Of a stretch of DNA of 64,000 nucleotides, positions 43,261 to 55,419 are shown in pieces. The DNA lies in contig OZ024940.1 in NCBI GenBank assembly GCA_964017235.1, forward strand, positions 27,285,615-27,349,614, written 5' to 3'. The DNA is from Sabellastarte sp. h YS-2021 (lineage: Eukaryota; Annelida; Polychaeta; Sabellida; Sabellidae). The translations under genes and the position numbers were made by a program. Under the pieces are notes generated by a model. The model was not told where the DNA came from and did no database searches. It was given only the letters and a program-made list of their open reading frames with translations. The first letter of the stretch is position 1. The number at the start of each line of letters is the position of its first letter.

Positions 43261-43976
43261 GCCCTTGTTCCACCAAAGGATTAAGCCCCGACTCTGTCGG
43301 CGACCCTTAATCGTGGACAGTCGGTGAAAAAAAAAACAAAAATGGGCGGGAAAACTGGATCGGTTTCAAAGTCTGGGATTAAGTACAGATCGTCCTCAGG
43401 AAGCCTCAGGACGCCTCAGGCGGCCCCAGACAGTCCCTAACTGGTCTGGGACTAAGAACAGACTAAGCCATTTGTCTGGTCGGTTTGAACCACGATCCTG
43501 TCGTACACAAACCGACTGGGTCCCAGGACACCTCGGGCCTCCTGGGACTAAGCCCCGACTAACCCAGGATTAAGTCCCGACCCCACAAGGTGTCCTGAGG
43601 CCTCCCCAGGCGTCCCCAGACCGAGATAGCCGATTTTTGTTTTGCAATGGGACTAAGGGTTGCAGGAGGCCTGGGACTAAGGAATAGAGGGTCTGGGACT
43701 AAGGGTCGGCGACTAAGGGTCGCAGGCGGCCTGGGACAGCATAGGACTGTGTAAATTTGGTCTGAGGAGGCCTGAGGAAGCCTGGGACTGGACATTTTGT
43801 TTATGGCGGGAAAAAATAATCGGTTGGGGTTGGGAGAAATATCAAACATGTTTGATATTTCTCACGGCCCCAACCGACCACAACCGACCCTTACAGGATG
43901 CCTGGGACTAAGCAAATTTTTCAAACCGACCCTCAAAAACCCTTAATCGGGAGCCTTAGTCATGTGGTGGAACACC
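43261..43976 (+). mobile_element. GTTCCACCAAAGG-ended TIR element, copy 2 (GC-rich)
   Basis: CCTTGTTCCACCAAAGGATT at the left pairs with CATGTGGTGGAACACCC at the right. The interior is unusually GC-rich for this window and made of repeated words GGCCTGGGACTAAG, CCTCAGG, GGCGACCCTTAAT and GGTCTGGGACTAAGG, plus a near-perfect hairpin around AATATCAAACATGTTTGATA (about 43831-43862). Overall layout equals copy 1. The 96-codon minus frame is repeat translation. Confidence 0.85.
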
Positions 43977-44244
43977 CACATAAGGGGCGATAATATAATG
44001 GCCGATAATATAATTTCTACATGAAATCAGCGCCTCAAATTGGCATAATTTGCTTACGGAAAAGAGATTTAAATTTTTTCTGTCGTCACTTCCACTTCCT
44101 TATTTGTAAAACAGAAATGCATGAGTCTGGGCAATAAAGAACCATTGTTATTAAATATTTTAACTTCCGTTTTGTGCCAATTTGAGGTGTGTGCCATTAC
44201 ATGGCGCCAAGCAGTAATCTGTTAGGCACTTAATCCAACAGATA
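43977..44244. other. Short unassigned interval
   Basis: Nothing named. Confidence 0.35.
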
Positions 44245-44700
44245 TATCTACAAGTGTGAAATTTGACAGAGATGTGGATAAGCATACAGTTATTCCATTT
44301 TATGAGTGTGCCAATGCGAACAGTCATTTGTAATGACATACTTGTCAGTTCAGTATGGGAACTGGTCAGTACTGAACATGGCACAGAGAAGGCATTGTGT
44401 AAACTTGTCTTCAGGCATGAAATTTGATACAGTGTAGACAAGGTTTGAGGTTTTGAGGGCGCTGAAGTCAATGGTCATTTGGACCACTGGACAGTACTGA
44501 GCATGCCACAGAAAAGAGATTGGGCAAATTAGTCTGCAGGCATGAAATTTGCCAGAAATGTAGATAAGCATAAAGTAATTCCATATTTTGCTGATGCCAT
44601 CAGTTATTTGTAATGGTATTACAGGCCATTCCATTTTGGATATTGTGCAATATTGAACATGGCGACACTGAGAAATGATTTTGCAAACTGCTCTATTGGC
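44245..44700 (+). repeat. Diverged ~150 bp tandem repeat, three units
   Basis: Units carry GTGAAATTTGACAGAGATGT / ATGAAATTTGATACAGTGTA / ATGAAATTTGCCAGAAATGT, then ATAAGCATA, then a TATTCCA block, then CAGTACTGAACATGGC or CAATATTGAACATGGC. By eye the units are ~75% alike. Frames across it differ between units, which argues against coding. Confidence 0.65.
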
Positions 44701-45649
44701 ACAGATGTTTTATTATGGCATTGTGATCCTTAGGTTGCCAAATGCAATGATGATCACTTACTGTCACATCATAAGACATTATTATGACATGATAAGGCTA
44801 TGGATCACACTAATTATACATGATGACTGCCAGTGCATGTGAGAAAAATGATGAAGCTTCCAGATAACATCCCCAGTATTTATGCTGAGTTGCTTAAATG
44901 CCAATTTTATTCGTGCAATAAATCTCTTCACAATTTCAGTCTGACTATAAAGAATCAGTCCAGTGAGTAGTTCAATAAGAGTGTTTAGGCACATGGTGGG
45001 GCAGTTGGTCTTAATCAGAATGCTGAAGCATTGCCACTTTTCAGAGTAGTTATTATTATGTCTTAAGCCATCATGGGTAGCTAAATAGGGTTTAAATCCA
45101 CGATAATTGCGAATTTTTATAGTATGTTCACCATTGTGTTCAATTAATTTAACTGGCTGAACTCAACCAGAATATGGTTGTTTTATGATCTTTCAGCACA
45201 GATATAATCTGTTACTTGACATCAAGCTCTCCTCTGTGTAAAGTTATTGAAATGGAAGTGGTAGAATTTTAGTCCAATTTTATTGCCAACTGTAATGAAA
45301 CTGTTTTTAAACAATAGAAGGCAAACGTATGGCCACAAAGGATTAGTATACAAGCATTCAAAAACAAATGAGATAAACTTTCTCTATATGACTTACAAAG
45401 AAACACATAAAGGACTTTTAACAATATTCATTAAATATAACTAATCATTTATAGGTATAATATGATGAGCAATACAGAAAAAACATCCCTGCCCTCAGAT
45501 GATAAATTACAATTATTAATATTTGGACAAACCTTAGAAAAATCAATACTTGGAAAAAACATTAATGACTCTGGGACCTTTTAGTACACCTTGTAGCAAT
45601 AATTTGTAAATTTTCGTAACTGTCAATAATTTGAGATCAATATCAGGAT
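44701..45649. other. Unassigned DNA, possibly the LINE 3' UTR
   Basis: AT-rich sequence between the tandem repeat and the last LINE coding remnant. No poly(A) boundary or target duplication could be fixed. Confidence 0.35.
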
Positions 45650-48600
45650 ATTTACACAAAAACTATTAAAAATTACATAAAGTACTCTTATAGAATATGT
45701 GTTTACTGTAGCTGAAAGGAATATTATTAGATATATACTGTTCAGGTAAATATTTCCTAACTTCCAATTTTAGCCAATATAATGAAATATCCTTCCATTT
45801 ACAATAATTTCTAATTAAGAATTTACTAATATGAAAAACAGATGAAGCTTATATCTTAATTTCAATATCAACTAAATTAACCCCTCTCTGATTCCCTTTT
45901 ACGATATAAAACTTTACTCTTGAAGCATTCAGTCTTACTACCCCAAATAAAAGAAAATATTTCAGATTTAAGCTTATCTATATAATATGTCTCAACTTGA
46001 AAAACAGCAGCAACATACCATAATTTACTCAAAGCTAAAGTATTTACAATTACACTTTTACCAAATAGTCTTAAATTCCTTAATCTATTAAATTTAATTA
46101 CATTTCTAAATTTTCCCCAAACACTTTCCCAAGTTGTTGATACAAAATTTGTATTTCACAACTGACCTCCACATATTTTAAACATACCTGTTCTCCATTG
46201 AATACCATATAATTTTTTCTGGATATCCCCCCACTTACAAACATATAGCGCCCAAGACTTCATCTTATTCAATTTAGCCCCAGTTGCCAAATCATAAATA
46301 TGTGCTATATTTAGAATTTTAGAAACTGACTTTAAATCTAAAACTGTAAAAGAACAATCATCAGCATACATAGAAATTCTGGACTCACAGGTCCCCCAGG
46401 AACAATAAAATCTTTAATATGTTGATCACTCCTAAATCTATTAAGATTAAGCAAAAGCAAAACATTAAGCAAAAGGCTCAATATATAGTAGATACAATAA
46501 TGGAGAGGGACTACACCCTTGTCAAACATTTCCTTCAACTGGAAAACTATCTGTTAAATAACCATCTACTGACACTGTACTGCAAATATTTAACCCATGT
46601 CAAAAGATCCTCCTGAAAACCATAATTTTAAGAACATAAAACATATAATCATGACTTACCCTGTCAAATGCTTTTGCTTGATCTAAAGATAAAGTAATAC
46701 ATGTTAATCCATTTTGATTGGAATAATCTATAATAATTCTTAATAAATTAATATTATCATGAACTGATCTCCCAATAACTGCAGCTGTTTGATCAACATT
46801 AATTCATTAATTAAATTACCCAGTGACCTTTTTAACTCTATTATTGATATTCTTATTTATGATTTTGTAATCAACACATAATAAAGATATTGGACACTAA
46901 AAATTGTTTACCTGTAATTTAACAATAACGTTATTATTACACTTTGTTTCTTTCTTTATTTAAGAAAAATCTATTAGGTTTTTCGTCAAAATTTAACTGC
47001 TTAATCTTTGCCCTTACTTTACAACCCTCATTATACAACTCACAACAATTATTCATTTCAATTTCACAATTTTGAATTTTATTATCATATTTATTATCAT
47101 ATCTTGCCCTGTTTAAGCATTTAAATTTTGCAAATTTTTTATGCACATCTTTTATTTTTGAAATTTCATGTTATTTAACATTTGGGTATAAATTTGAATA
47201 ATCTGTTTACATTTAGCTTTAAAATGGTAACGAACAATACCAAACCCAGATGAGTGGTTTTCTCCAAAAGCCCAAAACATTTACCATTGAAAACTTTCTG
47301 CCAAAGCTTTCCTTTTTAAATATTTGTACAATGTGATTCCTGTATAAACAAAATATGTAACATTTTGCAAAATACCAACTATATTTCTGTTACCTAATCT
47401 CTAAACCCCCTTTACATTCCTAACTCAGCCATTATGTAATAAACAAAGTAAACTTAACTAAAATCAGAAACAAAACATATAATAAAACCCCACAATTGAA
47501 ATATGTAATAAAATATAATAAATCAAAAGAAAAGAAAAACAAAACATATAAATACTATAAATGCAGAATTCACCATCAGAATCCAAATCCAGTTATTATC
47601 CATCCCCTCTAAACACCATTCTCAGAATGGTCATTATCGTAATCCAAAATAGGAGTCCAGAAAAACCAGTCCCTAATCAGTCCTCTGTGTTATTTTTTCT
47701 TTGTTTACTTTGCTTGCTCCAAATCAGTAGAATTCCGACTTTTCCTATTCGTCCTATTGCTGGATGTTCCTGCATCATCTGTAACACTAACTGTATTGAC
47801 ACTGGCCAATCACTATCCAGCTGAAAGGCATCCGGATCATCTTTACTCATTAGATCATACATAGTTTGAGAGGCCTCAATGAACTCCCGTTGACTCATCT
47901 CACATTCATCTCTGTTCCAGTTTTTGTCCACATCTACACTCTGCTTGTCATCTTTATATTGCTGTACTTTCCCATTTTGGCCTTACTGGAATCATCTGCC
48001 ACAGACCCAGACTTTTTGTGATTGGCATTCCTTTTGTCTGTCTCATTCACTAGAAAATGTGACGTATCTTCTGTTTGTGATGTCTTACCCTTGGCAATGT
48101 TGGCATACAACTTTTGGGTACACTGGAAGATTCTGAGGAATGGACTTCATAGGTTTGGCAGTGATGGCAAAACACTACTGTTTAATATGACCTGTCTTTT
48201 AACAACGAAAGCAAACTGGTCCCCACCCTAGAACAGTAATTAAGAACTTGTACATTTTGTCTTCATAAGAAAGGGTTTCTAAATATTGAATTGCAGTCAT
48301 GCTGAAACCCATCAATCTTAGAGAAATCTCAAGAACAAGACTGCACCGCACCAAACTTTGACATGTTAATGCCAACCTCTGGCATAGGAATATACACTGG
48401 AAGCCAGTGTATACGACATTGTATAACTGAGCTCACCAAAGAGAACATCCATGCGGAATATTCCCTGACAACTAGTACCACAGAAAGAGCTTTGACAACT
48501 GCTTCTTTGTTGGCCAAAGTGATGAGCTACCTACTGTTATCATTCATAGGGCCCACTGCCAAAATATCCTTCTTCATCAGCCCAACTTCAACTAATGATG

Positions 48601-49186
48601 ACAAAACTTCATCCCTAAAATAGGGCTTCCCAGCATTAGGCAAAGTCATTTTTACCGTATACTCTTGTCTTGAGAATACTTTCCTGGGCAAATTCCCTCT
48701 TCAAGTCATCCAAAATAGTCTTACCAGCTGCAGCTTTCTTCATATGTCTCTATACAATATCATAAGACTCCTGTGAATGAAATCTTTTGTACTCCTTTAA
48801 AGCTTCATTGATTACTTTGCTAACTGGATCCGCCTAACCAACTCGTAGCCAGCGTGTGGGGGGAGGGGCCCATTTGACACATCTCACTCTGACTGTGTGG
48901 GGACATACTCTGTAACCTGGACCCGCCCTCGCGGTCCTATGACTCTGCACACCTCGGATGGAATTTGACGAAACTCAAGTCGCTTGCATGGTAGCAGTGA
49001 GTGTGTAAAGTTTCCACACCAAGTCGCTGTTCATTCGAGTGATTTGAAAATTTAACAGGGTAAATATTCACAGGCAGACAAGACAATGGGTTGGGTGGGG
49101 GGGCATGGGGTAAACTCACAGGTGACTGTGCTTGTTTTTCCCTGGGCTTGTTTTTTTTTTTTTTAAATTTCTCCCAAAGGGGGGAA
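45650..49186 (-). mobile_element. Degraded Tx1/L1-like LINE with ORF1 and RT remnants
   Basis: Read on the minus strand from 49186. GC-rich 5' UTR (about 49186-48700). An ORF1 remnant (about 48660-47700) includes RIHWLPVYIPMPEVGINMSK and, downstream, a CCHC zinc knuckle of form CFRC-x4-HIKQ-x-C near 48210, interrupted by stops. A linker piece YNEGCKVRAKIKQLNFDEKP (then NRFFLNKERN) lies at about 46950-47040. An RT core has GGPVSPEF-type and YADDCSFTV motifs, and SGAKLNKMKS-like ATGAKLNKMKSWAL at 46371-46250; then a thumb-like LRNLRLFGKSVIVN-type stretch and FSFIWG near 45930. Many stops and frameshifts; no intact frame above ~90 codons. The endonuclease was not located. Layout and motifs fit the Tx1/L1 group; the exact clade is inference. 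Confidence 0.75.
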
Positions 49187-49338
49187 GTGGGCCGCTCCTG
49201 GAGGTACTGCAATACCAGGCCAACCCGTGGAGGGGTCGGAGAAAGCTCCTGCATCCCCTCCTAGTTCTAAAAATCAGTTTAATATCGAAGTGACCCTATG
49301 GGCCACGTATCAGATATTAAGCTGATAAGAACAGATAC
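49187..49338 (-). pseudogene. 5'-truncated U2 snRNA copy joined to the LINE
   Basis: The minus strand from 49338 reads GTATCTGTTCTTATCAGCTT, then AATATCTGATACG, matching U2 stem-loop II sequence. It then has GATTTTTAGAACTAGG (Sm-site region), GGAGC-TTTCTCC (stem III), and TGGCCTGGTATTGCAGTACC, then TCCAGGAGCGGCCCAC, the conserved 3' stem-loop IV. The first ~35 bases, including the branch-site-pairing GUAGUA region, are absent, so it cannot work in splicing. Stem II-Sm spacer sequence is diverged. It ends within a few bases of the LINE 5' UTR and has the same orientation. Confidence 0.88.
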
Positions 49339-49344
49339 TTTTTC

Positions 49345-50640
49345 ATTTTCATAAAATTTATTCACAATATATACAGCATATTAGGCAATAACAAGAAACA
49401 TAACAAAAATTCTAAGGCCACTAAACCACAAAGAAAAATAATTCCACCTAAACCACTTTCATATATTAGAATTAACAATATGAACCCACCTTAAACTTCT
49501 CTTCTTTAAACTTAAGTAAATATTAACCATACACTAATAAAATTATTACTGATAAAGTTACTTAAACAAACCACCTCTTCCCATATATACAAACCTCTCC
49601 CAAAGTCACCACACCATCCATACCTATATATAAGTGACTCCAATCTAATTTGAGACTATTCCAATAGTCTCAAATTTTGAAAAAATTTTGCACTGACACA
49701 TAAAAGAACCTATTTGGCATTTTCTAATGTCGGCTAATGTAACATTTGAAGTGAGAAAAGTTCTCCCAGGGATACAATTTTTATGTTTTCACAAATGTTT
49801 GAGATATTTAGTCAACCTTTGTCGTCATAGGGTCCCCAATTAATACTAAGCTGCATATTTCACCCTCTTTTGAAAAAATTTATTCAGTACAGCAACAAGA
49901 ATGAATTTTCATTACTTATTGTTTGACTGAATAAATTTATTCATTACAAACCCAGAAATCCCAGTTACAACACCAAGTTACAGATTTTTAACCCTCGATC
50001 TCCTGAAAAAAATTCCTTTAGCACTGCAAGATGTATGGTTTCTCACATAGTTCTGTTGCTCAGAACATATCTATTCTCTACAAACCAAGGAGTCAAAGCT
50101 AGAACACCAATTGGTTGAAAAAATTTATTCAGCACTACAATAAAAATTAGTATGATTGTCACATCTTACTTTTTGGCAGAATAAATTTATTAATTGCAAA
50201 CCTAGGAGTCCCAGTTACAACACCATATTGCACAAGTTAAAAGCGAAAGTGTGAATGAATTTATTCAGTCAAAAAATCACAGATTTCTTACTGTGCACAC
50301 CTGAGTGCAAACTGAAAAAAACAGTGAAAAAATTTATTCAACACTGGTGTAAGTTTGGTGTTCTCAGAACTCTGACTGGTTTTGAATAAATTTATTCATG
50401 GATACCCCAGAGTTCCTACTTCACACACCACGTTGCAAACTGGAGAAACCAGTGAAAAAATTTATTCAACACTGGTACAAGCTTGATTAGTGTTCCCAGA
50501 ACTGGAGCACACACCACGTTGCAAACTGGAGAAACCAGTGAAAAAATTTATTCAACACTGGTACAAGCTTGATTAGTGTTCCCAGAACTGGAGAAACCAA
50601 TGAACAAAAAAAAGTGAAAGTAGAAATAGGATGAGACAGT
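49345..50640. repeat. Array of the palindrome GAATAAATTTATTC
   Basis: At least nine copies of GAAWAAATTTATTC or one-base variants occur at about 49872, 49929, 50117, 50179, 50253, 50325, 50383, 50454 and 50540, typically 57-86 bp apart. Perfect GAATAAATTTATTC copies (49929, 50384) alternate with GAAAAAATTTATTC copies. The sequence between is partly shared (CCCAGTTACAACACC; CACGTTGCAAACTGGAGAAA). The last 85 bp unit is exactly duplicated (50422-50590). No gene. Confidence 0.85.
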
Positions 50641-50724
50641 TTACTGAACAGTATCATCAAGTTGGTGTTCTAAATTTATTATCTCAAAGTATATTTTATC
50701 CTTCACCTTTAATATATTTGTCTT

Positions 50725-52430
50725 GTTACCTCCACCTGCCAGAGGCTATGTGATCCTATGATTTTCAAGCCAATTGTTTGAAAATCATAAAGGTGCTCTA
50801 AATCTTGAAATATTCCAGCTAGCTTCATCAAATTTGCACAAAAGCTATATGGCTAGAAAAACTAGCCTGATAGTAATTTTGGCACTAGTTCAAAAAACAA
50901 AATGGCCGCCATATCACATGTTTAAAGTTTGTCACGTTTTTGCATAAACCTTAATGTCTCATTCATTTATAAATATATCTTTACCAAATTTGCAGGGGAT
51001 GTTTATGGCTATGAAAACCTGTCTCTGCAAAGTTTTAGCCTCATTTTGAAAAACAAAATGGCCGCCATAGCTAATTGTTTGAAAATCATAAAGGTGCTCT
51101 AAATCTTGAAATATTCCAGCTAGCTTCATCAAATTTTCACAAAAACTATATGGGCTATGAAAACTTGTCTCTGCAAAATTTTAGCCACATTTTGAAAAAC
51201 AAAATGGCCGCCATAGCTTATTCTTTGAAAATCATAAAGGTGCTCTAAATCTTGAAATATTTCAGCTAGCTTCTTCAAATTTGCACAAAAGCTATATGGC
51301 TAGAAAAGCTACCCTGAGAGTAGTTTTGGCACTAGTTCAAAAAACAAAATGGCCGCCATATCACATGTTTAAAGTTTGTCATGTTTTTGCATAAACCTTA
51401 ATATCTCATTCATTTATAAAGATATCTTTACCAAATTTGCAGGGGATGTTTATGGCTATAAAAACCTGTCTCTGCAAAATTTTAGCCTCATTTTGAAAAA
51501 CAAAATGGCTGCCATAGCTTATTCTTTGAAAATCATAAAGGTGCTCTAAATCTTGAAATATTCCAGCTAGCTTCTTCAAATTTGCACAAAAGCTATATGG
51601 CTAGAAAAGCTACCCTGGGAGTAATTTTGGCACTAGTTCAAAAAACAAAATGGCCGCCATATCACATGTTTAAAGTTTGTCATGTTTTTGCATAAACCTT
51701 AATATCTCATTCATTTATAAAGAAATCTTCACCAAATTTGCAGGGGATGTTTATGGCTATGAAAACCTGTCTCTGCAAAATTTTAGCCTCATTTTGAAAA
51801 ACAAAATGGCCGCCATAGCTAATTGTTTGAAAATCATAAAGGTCCTCTAAATCTTGAAATATTCCAGCTAGCATCTTCAAATTTGCACAAAAACTATATA
51901 TGGGCTATGAAAACTTGTCTCTGCAAAATTTTAGCCACATTTTGAAAAACAAAATGGCCGCCATAGCTTATTCTTTGAAAATCATAAAGGTGCTCTAAAT
52001 CTTGAAATATTCCAGCTAGCTTCTTCAAATTTGCACAAGAGCTATATGGCTAGAAAAGCTACCCTGAGAGTAATTTTGGCACTAGTTCAAAAAACAAAAT
52101 GGCCGCCATATCACATGTTTAAAGTTTGTCATGTTTTTGCATAAACCTTAATATCTCATTCATTTATAAAGAAATCTTCACCAAATTTGCAGGGGATGTT
52201 TATGGCTATGAAAACCTGTCTCTGCAAAATTTTAGCCTCATTTTGAAAAACAAAATGGCCACCATAGCTAATTGTTTGAAAATCATAAAGGTCCTCTAAA
52301 TCTTGAAATATTCCAGCTAGCATCTTCAAATTTGCACAAAAGCTATATGGCTAGAAAAACTAGCCTGATAGTAATTTTGGCCTAGTTCAAAAAACAAAAT
52401 GGTCGCCATATCACATGTTTAATGACAGGT
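50725..52430 (+). repeat. ~150 bp satellite with two alternating monomer types
   Basis: Monomer type 1 runs AAAACAAAATGGCCGCCATA, then GCT...TTTGAAAATCATAAAGG, then ATATTCCAGCTAGCTTC, then AAGCTATATGGCTAG. Type 2 begins with the same CAAAATGGCCGCCATA but continues TCACATGTTTAAAGTTTGTC, then CATAAACCTTAATATCTCAT, then TTGCAGGGGATGTTTATGGC. Types mostly alternate, giving a ~300 bp dimer with occasional 450 bp steps, over about 11 monomers. Identity within a type is above 90% by eye. No frame stays open across units. Confidence 0.9.
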
Positions 52431-53135
52431 TATCCTATTAAAAAGGCCATATATCTCCCCAAATATTGCTCCAAGAGCTTTGGAATTTGAAAACAACTTG
52501 TAGGAAGACATGGACAGGGAATCTTTTCCAGGTGTTGAATTTGACCTTTGACCCCTGCATCAAGGTTAAATGAGGTCGTCGCACTAAAACATCCTTATTA
52601 TTGGTGCTATGGCTTCAGAATATAAAGACAGACCATCAAAACTCCTGGCCTTCAAATGTTATGCCTGAGAAAAATTTTTGGCTTATTTTGAAAAGCAAAA
52701 TGGCCGCCATAGCCAATTATTTAAAAATCATAAAGCTGCTCTAAAACGTGAAATATTGCAGCTAGCTTGATTAAATATGCGCAAAATACATATGGCTAGG
52801 AAAGTTAGCCTGATAGTAATTTAGCCTCGTTTCAAAAACAAAATGGCCGTCATATCACATGTTAGATGGGATTATCCTATTAAAAGGCCTTATATCTCCC
52901 TTATCATTGCTACTAGGGGTTCCAAATGTGAAAACAACTTATACCAAGTCAAGGCCTGAGACTATTTTGAAATTGCTGACTTTTACCTTTGACCCCTTCT
53001 TCAATGTCAAGTGGGGTCATCTTACTTCAAAGGCCTTAAATCTCCTTTAGTTCTCCATTTTTACTGATTCTAAGGCGGGAGATAACCGCTGCGGCAGTGG
53101 CCTTGTATATCCTGTGAAATTATGGCCAGTTTAAA
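52431..53135 (+). repeat. Diverged satellite flank with a ~430 bp duplicated unit
   Basis: TTATCCTATTAAAAAGGCCA followed by TATATCTCCC recurs at 52430 and 52872, each followed by GACCTTTGACCCC and a second monomer-like ACAAAATGGCCG block between. It closes near GGCGGGAGATAACCGCTGCG. It likely shows the ancestral longer unit from which the 150 bp satellite expanded (inference). Confidence 0.6.
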
Positions 53136-54839
53136 AGCAACAAGTCATGGATACAACAAATGGCAACTGTGCTACACTACATATTCTTAAAATTAATATT
53201 CATTATAGAAACTGAAACACACTTACTTGATTGATTTAATAGTCCACCAAACAGTATCTAATCCAGTATATATTTTAAATACATGGTTAATGGTTCCAAA
53301 ATTGTCTAAATGTGAATTTGTGCTAGATTTTAATCTTGACTTTATATTGCTATATGCCTCTTTCTAGTTGACCAATAATAAACGGGTATACTTCTCCTCT
53401 TAACTAAATAGTATGACTTACTATACTAACATGAAGATTCCCTTGTAAGATATGTTTTCATTAGCTGAGCTGTCAACATTTGCAGTGTACACAGAAATTA
53501 TGGAGATTAAAATGTTTGACATGTACTGACCACAAGAACATCTGGAAAGTATAAACAGTGAGCATTGGTTACACATTGCAATCCAGATGTGACTTGGAGT
53601 TTATGGCATCAGATAAATGTAGGGAGAAGCTACATGCAGCTTGATGTAGTGAGAGAAGTAAAGGAGGGTTTAATTAGAAGGTTTAGGACTCTCTCATGTC
53701 AAGAAATGATTAATGTAATAGAGTACTATCTGAATACTTCCAAAGTTACATAGAATGTTACAGTGTGAATAACACATGGAGAGCTTAATGACCAAAAGTA
53801 CTAGTTGAATGAAATACATGCAAAAATATTTTTATGATACTAAAAGGTTAATATAATTTCTTTCTGTATTTACATATTTTGAAAAGTTTTACCTTAAATT
53901 TATAACTTTTGATTAAATTGAAATTTGTGTATGATGGGAATATAAGAATATTTTCTTATGTCATCCTTTCATAAGTATGCTAATTGGCAAACTTACGAAT
54001 GGGTGAGTATAAAAGGAAATTTCTATTGAGGCAGAATAATTAAGTTAATCTGAGTAATAAAAAATATTATAGGCTAACTATGCATCAAATAATTTTATCA
54101 TGATATTCTGTTTGCAAATTCGTTTTAAATTTATCCCCTATATAATTAATTATGTAGTAAATTTAATTTGTAAAAGATAAACATGTATACCAACACCATG
54201 GGCTTATCAGCCAAAAAAAGAGATTTGTATCTCTTACCGTGAATTAATCCAACAGCAGTATTCCCATTATATTATTCTTAATAGTGTTGCCTGTTGATAT
54301 CCCTCCAGATAAAATATTGTCCATTATTGACCCTTAATACACTGTTGAACACTAACATGCTCAATTTTGAAAGATTAGATAAAACTTGACAAATTTAACT
54401 TAATAAACTAACAAAAAGTTACTGAGCTCAGTTTCTTCACAATCTGTCAGAATTTACATCAAGTGAAGAATCTTGTAACACATTAAAGATAGCCTTTCTC
54501 AACAAGAATGTTGGTTAATTAAATAGGACATGTCAGACCCCTTAAATTCACAACAGAACAGAATAATATCAGAGAAGCTACCTTTGCAGGAATATTAGTT
54601 TTTTTGGTGGGTTTCTTTGTTTCTGTGTCAAAAAACTAACATTAAGGTAAACAATGCAAGAAATTACTCAGTCCAAGCTCTAATGATCATAATATTTTGG
54701 TTCTAAAATACATTGAATTTAAGATTTGAACTTCAAGAATTCTGCTATGAAGAGGATTTCAACATAATGGTATGTTGTAGTGGAAAACCTGTTTCCAGTT
54801 CTATTCATTTCTACCCCACAGCCTTAAAAGGCTTTGGGG
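53136..54839. other. Unassigned AT-rich DNA
   Basis: No gene recognised; frames at 53565-53753 and 54713-54961 have no domain. Confidence 0.4.
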
Positions 54840-55310
54840 TATTGTTTTCACCCATGGCGTCCGGTTGGGCGGGTGGTCGGGCGGCGGGAAAAACTTGTCT
54901 AGGCCATATCTCAAAAAGCATAAGGTGTAGGTTGTTCATATTTGGTATGGACATTGGTTAGGAGGTGTAGTTGTGCAACGTCATAGTGTGACCTTAATTT
55001 GACCTTGCTGTGGTGACATTGACCTTTAAAATCTTGTACCTGCCATATCTCTGAAACTGTAAGGTGTAGGATGTTCATACATGGTATGGACATTGGGTAG
55101 GGGATGTAGGTGTACACTGTCATAGTGTCACCTTGATTTTACCTTTGACCTTGCCATAGTGATCTTGACCTTTAAAAGCTTGTCCGGGCCATTTCATATT
55201 TGGTATGGACATTGGTTAGGGGGTGTAGGTGTGCAACATCAGCAACGTCTTAGTGAGACTTTGATTTGACCTTGCCGTAATAACCTTAACCTTTTAAAAT
55301 CTCTTAAGTG
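54840..55310 (+). repeat. ~140 bp tandem repeat (GGCCATATCTC...GACCTTGACC type)
   Basis: Three units: AGGCCATATCTCAAAAAGCA / TGCCATATCTCTGAAACTGT / GGGCCATTTCATATTTGG, each followed by TGGTATGGACATTGG and GACCTTG...TGACCTTTAAAA blocks. A GC-rich GGTTGGGCGGGTGGTCGGGC precedes them. Non-coding. Confidence 0.7.
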
Positions 55311-55419
55311 AGAATTATTTTGTAAAGTTTTGATTCTGTAAGAAGCAATATTGCAAGAATAGAAGCTAAATTAAATTGAACAAGGATACATATTAACTTC
55401 ATTAAGTAAAATAGGATAT

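Noticed and set aside
49187-49338. Functional U2 snRNA gene
   Set aside because: The first ~35 bases, including the branch-site-pairing region, are missing.
50725-52430. CRISPR-like regular repeats
   Set aside because: The units are directly joined ~150 bp monomers with no unique spacers, in a eukaryotic context; this is a satellite.
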